In this document: positions 24,582 through 33,665 of the stretch, piece by piece
Position numbering within the stretch: position 1 is the first letter of the stretch
Layout: each line of letters opens with the position of its first letter
Program-made: the position numbers and the translations under genes
From: Melioribacter roseus
GTDB lineage: Bacteria > Bacteroidota > Ignavibacteria > Ignavibacteriales > Melioribacteraceae
NCBI GenBank assembly: GCA_020724265.1
Contig: DYHH01000009.1
Location: 62,001-126,000, forward strand
Length of the DNA: 64,000 nucleotides
Direction of reading: 5' to 3'
The notes under the pieces: model-generated
Seen by the model: only the letters and a program-made list of their open reading frames with translations
Database searches by the model: none
What the model was told of the DNA's origin: nothing

Positions 24582-26231
24582 ATGGTGATTAAAATTTTTC
24601 TTTTCTGTCTATTATTTTACATTGTTACGCTTGGTCAAGATAATTCTTTCAACTTGATCCAAAACAAAATAAGTGCCGAAAAAATTCAAAAACATATTTC
24701 TTATTTAGGAAGTGATGAACTTGAAGGACGAGGAACCGGAAGCCGTGGCGGTGAATTGGCTGCAAATTATCTTGCAAAGGAATTTTTAAATTATGAATTG
24801 ATTCCACTTGGGAACAACAATACTTATTATCAATATATTCAGATGCATGGAAGTACACCTAAAGAAAGTTCTAAACTGATACTTTACGATAAAAACGACA
24901 ATCAATTTTTACTAAACATAAGCACAGATTATATTCTGCTAAATCTTGGTGATCAAACATATATACCAACACCGCTTCCTCTAATTTTTGCCGGTTACGG
25001 TATTACTGCTCCCGAATATGATTATAATGATTACCAGTCTATTGATGTAGAAGGAAAAATTGTTGTTGTATTGGAAGGTGAACCTTTATCGGATAATAAA
25101 AAATATTTTGACGGAGTTAATCCAACTATATATAGTTTTGCGGATGCAAAAAAAAGATTAGCAATTTCAAAAGGTGCACGCGGTATAATAATAATTCCCA
25201 ACTTGGATGATAATCCATATTTCGATTGGGAATGGATTAATCAAAGCAGTGCATTTGAAAATGTTCAATTAGCATATGCCGTTACTTCCAACTTAAGCTT
25301 ACTTTTTAATCCGCTATACGCCGAAAAACTTTTTATAGATTCTCCATTTTCAATTGATGACATATATCAAATGCATAGAAATCATAGAATGATAAGTTTT
25401 CCTCTTCAAACAAAAATTAGTTTTAAGGGTGATTTTGAAAGAAGAGATTTTATTGCATCAAATATTTTAGGAATGATTAAAGGGAGCGACGAAGAACTAA
25501 ACGATACTTATATTGTTCTTTCAGCTCACTACGATCATCTGGGTATTGGATTTCCTGTTGAAGGTGATTCAATTTATAATGGAGTTTTTGATAATGCAGC
25601 TGGAGTTGCAGCCCTTTTGGAAATTGCATCTGCAATAAGTTCATTGGAAGAGAATCCTAAACGATCGATAATATTTGCATTGTTCACGGGAGAAGAAAAA
25701 GGTTTGCTCGGTTCTCGATATTATATTGATCATTCGCCGGTTCCACTATATAAAACTGTTGCTAATATTAATATTGACGGAATAGCTTCCTTCGACAGAT
25801 TTAAAAGTGTTGTAGGAATAGGAAGTGAGTTTTCAACTTTGGAAGTATTTTTAGAAGAAACAGCATTTCAAAATGAATTAAACGTTACTGAAATTCCATC
25901 TATTTTTAGACAAACTGATGCATATTTAAGTTCAGATCAAATTACATTTGCAAGAGCCGGAATTCCTTCTATATTAATTTTTGAAGGACTTGATTACGAA
26001 AATATCTCAACGGAAGAGGGAATTGAAAGATTTATTGAATACAGTAAAAAATATTATCACACTCCTAAGGACGATTTAACTCTTCCTATCAATTATGAAG
26101 CAGTAATTCAACACACAGAGTTCATTATGAATTTTCTTTTAACATTAGCAAATTCGGAAGTAGAACCGGAATGGTATCAGTCTTCACCTTATTTAAATAT
26201 TAGATTACGTTCAATTGCGGAAAGGAAATAG
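24582..26231 (+). CDS. Secreted M28-family metallopeptidase with PA domain
   Basis: The product of 549 residues starts with a signal peptide (MVIKIFLFCLLFYIVTLGQ). Residues about 120-260 resemble a protease-associated insert (YDYNDYQSIDVEGKIVVVLEGEP, GARGIIIIPN). The M28 zinc-aminopeptidase core follows, with metal ligands in LSAHYDHLG (about 313-321), FDNAAGVAALLE (about 336-347) and FTGEEKGLLGS (about 367-377), then a late histidine region near YYHTPKDD. It probably removes N-terminal residues from peptides in the periplasm or outside the cell. It starts a three-gene rightward operon. Confidence 0.92.
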   Translation: MVIKIFLFCLLFYIVTLGQDNSFNLIQNKISAEKIQKHISYLGSDELEGRGTGSRGGELAANYLAKEFLNYELIPLGNNNTYYQYIQMHGSTPKESSKLILYDKNDNQFLLNISTDYILLNLGDQTYIPTPLPLIFAGYGITAPEYDYNDYQSIDVEGKIVVVLEGEPLSDNKKYFDGVNPTIYSFADAKKRLAISKGARGIIIIPNLDDNPYFDWEWINQSSAFENVQLAYAVTSNLSLLFNPLYAEKLFIDSPFSIDDIYQMHRNHRMISFPLQTKISFKGDFERRDFIASNILGMIKGSDEELNDTYIVLSAHYDHLGIGFPVEGDSIYNGVFDNAAGVAALLEIASAISSLEENPKRSIIFALFTGEEKGLLGSRYYIDHSPVPLYKTVANINIDGIASFDRFKSVVGIGSEFSTLEVFLEETAFQNELNVTEIPSIFRQTDAYLSSDQITFARAGIPSILIFEGLDYENISTEEGIERFIEYSKKYYHTPKDDLTLPINYEAVIQHTEFIMNFLLTLANSEVEPEWYQSSPYLNIRLRSIAERK

Positions 26232-26232
26232 C

Positions 26233-27066
26233 GTGAGGATTATTTTCATAAATATTATTGTTATTAGTTTATTAATTACCTCATGCACTGCGGTTAATCA
26301 ACATGATACCATTCGCATAAAAGGTTCCGATACAATGTATCAATTAAACGAAGCATTGGCACGAGAATACATGATAATTAATCCTGGAATTTCAATTTAC
26401 GTTGAAGGAGGTGGAACAAGCAGCGGTGTAAATTCTTTAATAAAAGGAGAAAGTGATATTGCCGCCGCTTCCCGGTCTCTTAAAGCAGAGGAAGCAAAAA
26501 GTTTGGCTGAATATTACAGCTCTGTCGGCATATATTATCTTATTGCCAAAGATGCATTAAGCATTTATGTTAATCCAAATAATCCTATTAAAAATTTTAC
26601 TTTAGAAGAATTGGAAGGAATATTTTCATGTGAGATTATTAACTGGAAAGAATTAGGAGGGAGCGATAAACCTATTCAGACAGTTATTAGACCTCCGAAC
26701 TCCGGAACTCATATATATTTTCAAGAGCACATTCTTGAAGCAAGCGCGTACTGTGAATCAGCTGTTGTTTTACCGACTACTGAATCAATAATTGATTATA
26801 TCAACAAAAACGAAAGCGCTATCGGTTATGGTGGAATTGGTTATAAGGAAGGAATTTCACTCGCAAAAGTAAACGGTATTGAAGCTTCAATTGAAACAGC
26901 AAGGAATGATACTTATCCAATAACACGGTATCTCCATTTTTTTACATCAAATACTCCGAGTGGTGTTGTTAAAGATTTTATCGATTGGGTATTAAGTCCG
27001 AATGGTCAAAAGATTATTAAAGATTCCGGTTATATAACATTGTGGGAACTTCCACAAAATAATTAA
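26233..27066 (+). CDS. PstS-like phosphate-binding lipoprotein
   Basis: A 277-residue solute-binding protein of the PstS family. It has a lipoprotein signal with lipobox ISLLITSC and then the PstS opening IRIKGSDTMYQLNEALA, the oxyanion-binding GGGTSSGVNSLIKGESDIAAASR, and the RPPNSGTHIYF segment. I choose the GTG at 26233, one base after the M28 stop, since AAAGGA lies 6-7 bases upstream; the TTG at 26215 lies inside the previous gene. No PstCAB permease is adjacent, so it may serve a transporter encoded elsewhere or act as a sensor. Confidence 0.88.
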   Translation: MRIIFINIIVISLLITSCTAVNQHDTIRIKGSDTMYQLNEALAREYMIINPGISIYVEGGGTSSGVNSLIKGESDIAAASRSLKAEEAKSLAEYYSSVGIYYLIAKDALSIYVNPNNPIKNFTLEELEGIFSCEIINWKELGGSDKPIQTVIRPPNSGTHIYFQEHILEASAYCESAVVLPTTESIIDYINKNESAIGYGGIGYKEGISLAKVNGIEASIETARNDTYPITRYLHFFTSNTPSGVVKDFIDWVLSPNGQKIIKDSGYITLWELPQNN

Positions 27067-27074
27067 TTAATATC

Positions 27075-27710
27075 ATGAAGAAGATTTTTTTAATATTTCA
27101 TTTTCTTTTCAACAGCATATTAATTTTTGCTCAGGCACAAACAATTTATATAGCAAAAAGTTATTGGCATACCGGTTTGATTGTTGAGATAAATGAAATT
27201 TCTCTAAAAGCTCTGCCAGTATTAAAAAATTTCTCTGATTCGGAATTTGTAGACATTGGTATGGGTGAAAGAGATTTTTATATGAGTCCGAGCCGGGATG
27301 TAATTCCAGCCGCAAAAGCAATCTTAGTTCCAACTGGTGCTGCAATTAGAATCGCTGAAGTGCCGGGTGATACGGCTTTCTTACGGCGAACAAGTGATTA
27401 CTTAATTTCAATGGAACTTGATAGTATTTCTTTTAAGAATCTTTTGAGTTACGTTAATGAATCAATTTCAAAAAATGACGATAATGAAGATTCTATAATA
27501 GAAGAACGGGCGGGCGGCAGTATTGTGTTTTATAATTCACCTCTGTCATATCATTTATTTAATACATGCAACACTTGGTTGGCAAGAGCGTTACAAAAGA
27601 GTGGTATTGATATTAAACCAAGTGATGTAGTTACTTCCAAAGATTTGTTTTACCGTTTGTTGGATAAATCGTTGATTTTGAAATATGATACAACCGATAC
27701 AATTTTTTAG
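27075..27710 (+). CDS. DUF2459 family exported protein
   Basis: The 211-residue protein has a signal peptide (MKKIFLIFHFLFNSILIFAQ) and matches DUF2459 by the opening IYIAKSYWHTGLIVEIN, where family members carry a WHTG block, the acidic FVDIGMGERDFYM and the downstream NTCNTWLARALQKSGI. The family's reaction is unknown; the conserved histidine, and a cysteine-threonine pair near the C-terminus, look catalytic (inference). It is the third gene of the M28/phosphate-binding operon, 8 bases after the previous stop. Confidence 0.8.
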   Translation: MKKIFLIFHFLFNSILIFAQAQTIYIAKSYWHTGLIVEINEISLKALPVLKNFSDSEFVDIGMGERDFYMSPSRDVIPAAKAILVPTGAAIRIAEVPGDTAFLRRTSDYLISMELDSISFKNLLSYVNESISKNDDNEDSIIEERAGGSIVFYNSPLSYHLFNTCNTWLARALQKSGIDIKPSDVVTSKDLFYRLLDKSLILKYDTTDTIF

Positions 27711-27780
27711 CAACTTGAAATGCAAAAGAATCAGCGAGCCGGTAAACCCCTTCCATACCGACCCGCAGATCACCGGGAGG

Positions 27781-28830
27781 TTAATTTCCGAATATTATTT
27801 CCCAAATACTTTTTTTTCGCTTTTTCTCTTTCCAATATGAACGGTATTTATCCTGAGTAATTAAACCTATCGGTCCTTCATAAATACCGCCGTCTTTGTA
27901 ACCGTCATAAACCCTTACAGCAATTGTGTTTTCTTCCCCGAATTTCAAAACATTATCAGGTAAAAAATAACCTCTGAATTCACTGTATTCATTTGAAAAG
28001 TGTATGTTCCTAATATTCTCATCCATTATTCCGGTAAAGCCTACTTTCTTACCGTTAATGAATGCTTCATCAATATCATCAATCTTTCCAAGTACAAGAA
28101 CAAGCTTTTTACCTCTTAAGTTTTCAGGAACGACAAACTTTAGTCTATACCAGGCAAATCCGTCATACTCAAACCAACCTTGCGGTTCCCAGTATCCCGG
28201 GACAAAAATGTTTTCCCAGTCATTGTCTTCAAAGTTTTCATTTCTCCAATCAAGATTATCACCAATATTAAATTTCCATTCTCCTTCAAGATTAAGATCG
28301 AGTTTCAATCCTTTTGTATAAGCAAAGAGACCGATATCACCGCGAATAATTCCGCCGTCTAATTGTGAATCAAAAACTCTTACTGCAATAACATTTTTGC
28401 CATTTTTATTTAAATACTTTTCCGGAACCGGATAATTTCTATGTGCATTATATGCAGTTGAGTAATTCGGAGGGAAACTACCGGATCTGCCGATTAAGTG
28501 ACCATTGAGATAGACTTCATCAACATCATCAATATAACCTAGCTGAAGTCGTAGACTGTATCCTATCGCATATTCCGGTAGATCAAAATCGGTTCTGTAC
28601 CAAGCATAGCCGTTATAACCGTGAAACCCTTGTGATTCCCAAGAAGCGGGAACTTTTATTATTTCCCAGTTATAGTCCGAGTAATTCGGGTCAGCCCATT
28701 TCATATCATCACCGATTGTGAACTTCCAACTGCCTCTAAGATTGACTACTCGTTCCCATTCATTTGCATAGAGAGTCGATATCGAAAAAAGAATCATCAA
28801 TCCAATCAATATTCTTTGTAACTGTTTCAT
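27781..28830 (-). CDS. Secreted tandem jelly-roll (glycosidase sugar-binding-like) protein
   Basis: After a signal peptide (MKQLQRILIGLMILFSISTLYA), this 349-residue protein consists of two copies of the beta jelly-roll domain found at the N-terminus of glycoside hydrolase family 2 enzymes. The copies run about 28-165 and 172-320, with parallel motifs NLRGSWKFTIGDD / NLEGEWKFNIGDN, VPASWESQGF / VPGYWEPQGW and GYAWYRTDF / GFAWYRLKF. No catalytic domain follows, so it probably binds carbohydrate. The ATG at 28830 is preferred to the GTG three codons earlier. It is convergent with the DUF2459 gene. Confidence 0.82.
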   Translation of the reverse strand: MKQLQRILIGLMILFSISTLYANEWERVVNLRGSWKFTIGDDMKWADPNYSDYNWEIIKVPASWESQGFHGYNGYAWYRTDFDLPEYAIGYSLRLQLGYIDDVDEVYLNGHLIGRSGSFPPNYSTAYNAHRNYPVPEKYLNKNGKNVIAVRVFDSQLDGGIIRGDIGLFAYTKGLKLDLNLEGEWKFNIGDNLDWRNENFEDNDWENIFVPGYWEPQGWFEYDGFAWYRLKFVVPENLRGKKLVLVLGKIDDIDEAFINGKKVGFTGIMDENIRNIHFSNEYSEFRGYFLPDNVLKFGEENTIAVRVYDGYKDGGIYEGPIGLITQDKYRSYWKEKKRKKSIWEIIFGN

Positions 28831-28907
28831 TTTTCCCACTGTAATAATTGTTATTTGTTTTTATACCTTTGCACTCAAAAATTAGATAATTAAAAAATCA
28901 CTATCAG

Positions 28908-29324
28908 TTAAAGCTCATACCTCAAACCGAATTTAATATCATTTTGAACCAGATATTCAAATACTATTGCGGTTAGAATATTTTTTACATGGCTTTTTTC
29001 AAGATTATTTACAAAATGAATCAATTCCATCATTGCATTCTCATCACCAATTCTATAAATAGCCATTGCTATTAATACTATATCAAAAGGATCTTTTTTA
29101 GTTTTGAGCAGAATTACAAGTTCATCACATACTTCTTCGACTTCATATTTCCCAGCATAATAAACACAACTTCTCATCAACCCCTCGTTCCCGGATTTAA
29201 GTCCGTTAATAAGATTTGCAACATCAATATCAGAACACTTGTAATTTTCAAGAGCATTAGTTGATAGTGCCGTAAATAATAATGTTAAGAGTGCAACTAT
29301 AATTGATTTTAGAAATGTAAACAT
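28908..29324 (-). CDS. Small exported helical protein, function unknown
   Basis: A 138-residue protein with a signal peptide (MFTFLKSIIVALLTLLFTALSTNA). The mature part is all-helical in pattern, with two units resembling HEAT-type helices (CVYYAGKYEVEEVCDELVILL and IYRIGDENAMMELIHFVNNLE). Two cysteines remain in the mature protein. GAGG precedes the ATG and a candidate promoter lies upstream. I do not recognise the family. Confidence 0.7.
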   Translation of the reverse strand: MFTFLKSIIVALLTLLFTALSTNALENYKCSDIDVANLINGLKSGNEGLMRSCVYYAGKYEVEEVCDELVILLKTKKDPFDIVLIAMAIYRIGDENAMMELIHFVNNLEKSHVKNILTAIVFEYLVQNDIKFGLRYEL

Positions 29325-29356
29325 AACCTCGCCTCTATTGTTTGAAACTTACACTT

Positions 29357-29392
29357 CAAATCTACAGAGGCTAATCATCATCGTTGTCAAAA
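29357..29392 (-). promoter_or_regulatory. Candidate promoter of the 28908-29324 gene
   Basis: On the minus strand TAGATTTG (29364-29357) matches the TAnnTTTG box 33 bases before the ATG. A TTTTG lies further upstream (29392-29388), but at a spacing of 23 bases, longer than the ideal 19. The -7 box is good, the -33 box uncertain. Confidence 0.35.
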
Positions 29393-29434
29393 GCAAGTCA
29401 GAAATTGTAAATAATTGTCATAACAATTTTGTTG

Positions 29435-30118
29435 TCAGTCAATAAGTTTATAACCAATTCCATGAACTGTTAATATAATTTTAGGATGGTTTGGGTCTAT
29501 TTCAATTTTTTGTCTGAGTTTTAAAATAAAATTATCAATTGTCCGGGTTGTGATATGGATTTCTTGTCCCCAGACATTTGTAAGGAGTTCATCTCTGCTA
29601 ACCGTACTGTTCTTTTTATTCCAAAGATATTGGAGTACTTCAAACTCTTTATGAGACATCTGCACCGAATCATTTTCTTCTGATGCATTGTATGAGCCAA
29701 AATTTACCGATAACCTTCCGATATTTACTATAGTATCAGATGATTTTTGTAAAGATTCACCTCTTCTAAGAACTGCTTTAATCCTGGCAAGTAGTTCTCT
29801 TAAACTGAAAGGTTTGGTTACATAATCATCGGCACCTAATTCAAGTCCAAGAACTTTATCAATTTCTTCTCCTTTTGCGGTCAACAATATTATTGGTGTA
29901 GTATTACCTTCTTTTCGTATTTTTTTACAAACATCAAATCCGGAAACTTTAGGCAGCATAACATCCAGTAAAATCAAATCGAACGTGTTCGAAGCAATAA
30001 CATCAAGAGCCGCTTGACCATCTTCGGCAATCAAAACTTCATAGCCCTCAAATTCAAGATTGTCTTTTAATCCCAAACGCATACTCGGTTCGTCTTCAAC
30101 AATAAGAATCTTTTGCAT
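29435..30118 (-). CDS. OmpR/PhoB-family response regulator
   Basis: A 227-residue DNA-binding response regulator. The receiver domain (1-120) has the acidic pair in IVEDE, the phosphoacceptor D52 in LILLDVMLP, and the lysine in DDYVTKPF. The C-terminal winged-helix domain (about 130-227) ends RTIDNFILKLRQKIE and HGIGYKLI as in the OmpR/PhoB group. It is encoded 12 bases downstream of its partner kinase, with GGAGAG before the ATG. Targets are unknown. Confidence 0.93.
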   Translation of the reverse strand: MQKILIVEDEPSMRLGLKDNLEFEGYEVLIAEDGQAALDVIASNTFDLILLDVMLPKVSGFDVCKKIRKEGNTTPIILLTAKGEEIDKVLGLELGADDYVTKPFSLRELLARIKAVLRRGESLQKSSDTIVNIGRLSVNFGSYNASEENDSVQMSHKEFEVLQYLWNKKNSTVSRDELLTNVWGQEIHITTRTIDNFILKLRQKIEIDPNHPKIILTVHGIGYKLID

Positions 30119-30129
30119 GATACTCTCCG

Positions 30130-31683
30130 TTAAGTTTTTACAGATTTAAAAAATATTCTGAAAGTTGATCCTTCATTAACCTTGCTGTCTAATTCAATTT
30201 CGGCATCATGAGCATCTATAACATGTTTAACAATTGTAAGACCCAAACCCGTCCCCTTAGTATTGTGAACCAACCCGGTTGATACTCGGAAAAATTTATC
30301 AAATATCTTTTCTTTATCATCTTTTGAAATACCAATACCTTTATCGATTACTTCCAAAATAACATTCTGATTTTTTTGATACGTCTTCAACATAATTTCC
30401 TTTGTATCATTACTATACTTAGCGGCATTATCAATCAAATTTATTATTGCTTCCGATAAAGCTTCGGAGTCAGCATTTATTTCAGGCAAGTTATCTTCTG
30501 CTTCAAAAATAAATTTGAAGCCTTCATTTTCTAAATGAAATTTGTAGTTGTCATAGATCTGCTTAACTATTTTGTTGATATCCGTTAATGAAAAATTATA
30601 AGTTCGTTTACCGGCTTCAATTTTAGAGAAGCTTAATATCGAGTTTACAATTCTGCTAAGCCGGTTAGATTCTTGGCTAATAATTTGATAGTACTCATTT
30701 CGCTTTTCTTCGGATCTTACTCTTCCCATTTCAAGAGTCTCTGCAAACATACTGATTAGTGCAAGCGGAGTACGAAGTTCATGCGAAACATTTGAAACAA
30801 AATCTGATTTTATTTGTGCTAGTTTTATTTCTTTTCTAATTGTTCTATAAATAATCACAACTCCGGTTACGATTATTAAATTCATTATTATTATAATAAT
30901 TAGGTTAGTGTAGGTTCTTTCGGCAATTAACCCGGAAAGGGTTCTTCCTTTAAGCAGAATTCCCAACTCATATTTGGGGAAAAGCCACAATGGGCTTTTT
31001 ACATCTGGTTGTTTACCGTCAACTGTTTCATCGAAATTAAATTTGTATTCATCAGAATTTGAGATACAATAAATTGCGAATTCTTCACCGGCTGCTTCCA
31101 ATATAACCGGTCTAAGAGTTTCTTGAATGTATGTTGATATATTAATTTCGAGAATGGTGATAACTTGTTGGCGTTCATCCGAAATTATCACAGTAAGAAA
31201 TTGTGTTTTTTCGTTATCCGATTCAAGCGGTTCAATCTTGCGATATCCTCCTTCAATATAGCGGTATAGTCTTTCAATTTTTTCAATGTTGCTTTGAAAA
31301 ATGTTCTTCAATTCTTCAACCCCGGTTTCACTTCCAGTATTTATCAAATTATATTTTTGAAAGTCGAGATTATCAACAAAGACAATTTGAACAATTGACC
31401 GGTTCAAATTGAGAAATGGCTCTAATTCATTCATACTCAACTTGGTTAAATCATATTGATGATTTTCTAAAGCTACACTTAATGAACTTGTCCATGCAGC
31501 AGTAACTAAATCAGAATATTGATTAATTGAGTTAAGTACTGTATTAAGCTGGTTAACATAAATTTCTTCAATCATTTCTTCGGTTTCATTTAAAGAGGTT
31601 AATTCATAAACCGAGTAGCTGATGGCTGGAAGCATAACTACTAATAAAAGAGGAATGATTATTTTTTTAAGTGTACTGTTCAT
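30130..31683 (-). CDS. Membrane sensor histidine kinase
   Basis: A 517-residue kinase paired with the OmpR-type regulator. It has a membrane segment at about 9-28, a periplasmic sensor of about 215 residues with no family I can name, and a second membrane segment at about 255-278 (TNLIIIIIMNLIIVTGVVIIY). The HisKA domain has phosphoacceptor H301 in NVSHELRTPLAL. The ATPase domain follows, with the N box (AIINLIDNAAKYS), G1 (VIDKGIGIS) and G2 (TKGTGLGLTIV). Kinase activity should be intact. The order kinase then regulator is the transcription order. Confidence 0.92.
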   Translation of the reverse strand: MNSTLKKIIIPLLLVVMLPAISYSVYELTSLNETEEMIEEIYVNQLNTVLNSINQYSDLVTAAWTSSLSVALENHQYDLTKLSMNELEPFLNLNRSIVQIVFVDNLDFQKYNLINTGSETGVEELKNIFQSNIEKIERLYRYIEGGYRKIEPLESDNEKTQFLTVIISDERQQVITILEINISTYIQETLRPVILEAAGEEFAIYCISNSDEYKFNFDETVDGKQPDVKSPLWLFPKYELGILLKGRTLSGLIAERTYTNLIIIIIMNLIIVTGVVIIYRTIRKEIKLAQIKSDFVSNVSHELRTPLALISMFAETLEMGRVRSEEKRNEYYQIISQESNRLSRIVNSILSFSKIEAGKRTYNFSLTDINKIVKQIYDNYKFHLENEGFKFIFEAEDNLPEINADSEALSEAIINLIDNAAKYSNDTKEIMLKTYQKNQNVILEVIDKGIGISKDDKEKIFDKFFRVSTGLVHNTKGTGLGLTIVKHVIDAHDAEIELDSKVNEGSTFRIFFKSVKT

Positions 31684-31762
31684 CCGAAAACATTAAACCG
31701 GGAATTTATTATCGATAAAATATGAAAAGTTCATTAATAAATTTGGATGGAATTCTTGAATA

Positions 31763-32299
31763 TTAGATATCGATTGGTCTTTCGTAAAGTATTTCGTCTA
31801 ATCTTCCTTCTAACATTATATCATAATATATTTCCTTACCAACAAGTGAATTATTCAAATCGTAAAGTTCCATTACTGCCGGAAGTTCTTCAATTCTATC
31901 CAGTTCAAACGTACATAAGACTTTATGATACTTGATAGAATTATATTCTTTGTACTTATCCTTATTGAGTTCGAGTTTGATAAGCATGCGTTTATCTCTA
32001 TTGCATTGAATTCGGGCAAAGAGAAATAAACCTTCTGTATTTTTTTCAATTTTTATTACTTGTGTATCTGCGGCAATTTTTTGATGTACAAGCGAGTACA
32101 ATTCTCTCGGTGAATCGAAGTCATATTCATTTACTAATAAGATTTTGGATTCATTTTTCAAACTATCAATTGCTTTTTCATACGAGTTAAATTTCGATAT
32201 GTTTTTACTTGGGTTATAGACAAAACAAAAAAATATATATGTGAGGGCGGATAAAACGAGAAGGAATTGTTTCGGTGATATATTTTTAGCTGAAATCAC
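31763..32299 (-). CDS. Membrane-anchored protein of unknown function
   Basis: The 178-residue protein has one N-terminal hydrophobic segment (FLLVLSALTYIFFCFVYN, about 12-29) followed by a soluble domain of about 145 residues, likely outside the cytosol. The start is a GTG. It lies upstream of the histidine kinase with a gap of about 80 bases and could share its transcript, but I see no family signature. Confidence 0.62.
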   Translation of the reverse strand: MISAKNISPKQFLLVLSALTYIFFCFVYNPSKNISKFNSYEKAIDSLKNESKILLVNEYDFDSPRELYSLVHQKIAADTQVIKIEKNTEGLFLFARIQCNRDKRMLIKLELNKDKYKEYNSIKYHKVLCTFELDRIEELPAVMELYDLNNSLVGKEIYYDIMLEGRLDEILYERPIDI

Positions 32300-32372
32300 C
32301 TTTAAAAATAGAAAAGTGCCGCATCAATAAAAAGCAATGACACGACACCTTTACCAGCCGTAAAATTTATAT

Positions 32373-32480
32373 TTAATCCGGATTTTTACTTTTATAAGCA
32401 ACGTATGAAATAAAAACTACTCCAACAACAAATGATGCAAAAACTAATAATGCTGAATATACTATTGTACTTAAAGTCAC
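32373..32480 (-). CDS. 35-residue single-pass membrane protein
   Basis: A short frame from a GTG at 32480 to a TAA at 32373. The product starts VTLSTIVYSALLVFASF and ends YVAYKSKNPD, with one clear membrane helix at about 5-27 and a basic tail, so topology would be N-out/C-in. AAGAGG lies about 9 bases upstream, and a well-formed promoter with a CRP/FNR-like site lies at 32511-32554. Its size and shape resemble small subunits such as CcoQ of cytochrome oxidases, but no oxidase gene is near; that comparison is only one of form. Confidence 0.6.
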   Translation of the reverse strand: MTLSTIVYSALLVFASFVVGVVFISYVAYKSKNPD

Positions 32481-32510
32481 AGTAAAAGACCTCTTGTATT
32501 TTTTTTATTA

Positions 32511-32554
32511 CAAATATAGCAATTAGTATACGCTATACAATGAGGTGCATCACA
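32511..32554 (-). promoter_or_regulatory. Promoter with CRP/FNR-like site for the 35-residue gene
   Basis: On the minus strand TTG (32540-32538) and TATATTTG (32518-32511) are 19 bases apart, an exact fit to TTG-N19-TAnnTTTG. The TATATT part could equally serve as a sigma-70 -10 box. Overlapping upstream, TGTGATGCACCTCATT (32554-32539) fits the left half of TGTGA-N6-TCACA and three bases of the right half. Its centre would lie about 41.5 bases before a start near 32505, the usual class II activator position. The activator is not identified. Confidence 0.5.
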
Positions 32555-32593
32555 TTGTTTATTTTTTCCCAAAATTAAGCTATATTTTGCTTG

Positions 32594-32647
32594 GAGACAT
32601 GGTCTAAACAACCGGGGTAATGAACTTAGCTGGGCATTACCCGTCTC
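32594..32647. other. Possible structured RNA element (three-helix)
   Basis: Nested complementarity: GAGAC (32594-32598) with GTCTC (32643-32647) encloses GGT/ACC (32601-32603, 32611-32613) and an 8-bp stem GGGTAATG/CATTACCC (32615-32622, 32635-32642) with a 12-base loop. It could fold as a compact three-way junction on either strand. It lies 4 bases after the stop of the 71-residue gene at 32651, so on the minus strand it may simply end that transcript; no long T-run follows. I do not recognise a known RNA family. Confidence 0.35.
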
Positions 32648-32650
32648 TGT

Positions 32651-32866
32651 TTATATTACTTCTTTAACTGACTTTTTACTTACACCTTTCACCAAAGCTA
32701 AATTCGAGAAATTTTTAAAGTGTACTTTCAAAAGAACATTTTGTTCAGTTCGTATCCGAACAAAAATATCCGATATAAATTCTACTCTTCCAAAAACAGA
32801 TTTATTTTCTTCACCAATAGAGTTTGGGAAAATGTACTCTACGCTATCGCCGATGTTTATTTCCAT
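32651..32866 (-). CDS. Small protein of unknown function (SH3/KOW-like pattern)
   Basis: A 71-residue cytosolic protein. The alternating hydrophobic pattern with IGDSVEYIFP, SVFGRVEFISDIFVRIRT and VLLKVHFKNFSNLALV suggests a small five-stranded barrel of SH3 or KOW type. No homolog family comes to mind and there is no clear ribosome site. It is accepted because its amino-acid composition is protein-like and no other frame is better. Confidence 0.5.
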   Translation of the reverse strand: MEINIGDSVEYIFPNSIGEENKSVFGRVEFISDIFVRIRTEQNVLLKVHFKNFSNLALVKGVSKKSVKEVI

Positions 32867-32932
32867 AAGATTTTTTATTTACAACTTACAAAAGGATTAT
32901 TAACAAAACATTATTATAATATTATGAATATA

Positions 32933-33559
32933 TTATTTATTTATTTTCTTTTCGAAGTGTTGATAATCTTTTCTGGATTTCCAATTGCCCCCCCATTCCC
33001 ATCCTCGTTTTTTGAATGCTTTTACCACAACTGATTCCGGTGTTATTGTCCCGATTTCGTTTTTATTATAAGTCGCTCCTTTTGGTAATATTTTCTTTCC
33101 TGCGATAAAAGGATTTTGTTTGGGATTAATATCAACCGCTACTCCGTATGAATGATTAGAAAGTTTGTCGGTTCCGTCAATAACTCTATAATTAAATCCC
33201 GAAGAATTATTGTCATTCATAGAAGTGTTATCATCCCAATTGTATTTTACAATCGGAATAACTTTATCAATAGGAAATCTATTAGCTAATAGTTCGTCGA
33301 AAATTTCTTTTAACTCGGCTGAAAGTTTTTTATTAATAACTATTTGTCCCTTATGGATTTTATTATCGAAAGAGACATACATAACATTAATTAAGGTAAG
33401 ATTCTTTCTTATCTCTACCGGGAAATCAATACCTTCAACTGCCTCGTCGAATGTCATATCGGAATCTACAATTATACTGCTGTATTCTTGCATATAATTA
33501 CTTGTATTTATTAGAAAAATAAGTGCTGCCAAAAAAAATATTTTATGTATCAAATTCAT
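32933..33559 (-). CDS. M15-family D-Ala-D-Ala carboxypeptidase-like protein
   Basis: A peptidoglycan-acting zinc peptidase of the VanY/M15 group. The zinc-site pattern is present in order: LSNHSYGVAVDINPKQNPF (His, then Asp seven residues on) and DYQHFE with the second His near the C-terminus, with GWEWGGNW before it. The protein of about 208 residues has an N-terminal hydrophobic signal (MNLIHKIFFLAALIFLINTS), which supports the ATG at 33559 over the in-frame TTG at 33589. It acts in the periplasm. No operon partner is evident. Confidence 0.85.
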   Translation of the reverse strand: MNLIHKIFFLAALIFLINTSNYMQEYSSIIVDSDMTFDEAVEGIDFPVEIRKNLTLINVMYVSFDNKIHKGQIVINKKLSAELKEIFDELLANRFPIDKVIPIVKYNWDDNTSMNDNNSSGFNYRVIDGTDKLSNHSYGVAVDINPKQNPFIAGKKILPKGATYNKNEIGTITPESVVVKAFKKRGWEWGGNWKSRKDYQHFEKKINK

Positions 33560-33665
33560 TGATAAATATAAAATTTTTTCAATAAACAAAATTATGGCAA
33601 AATATTATCGTATTTCTAAATTAACTAAATAAATATTAGATTTAATTTACTACAAAAAGACGGTT

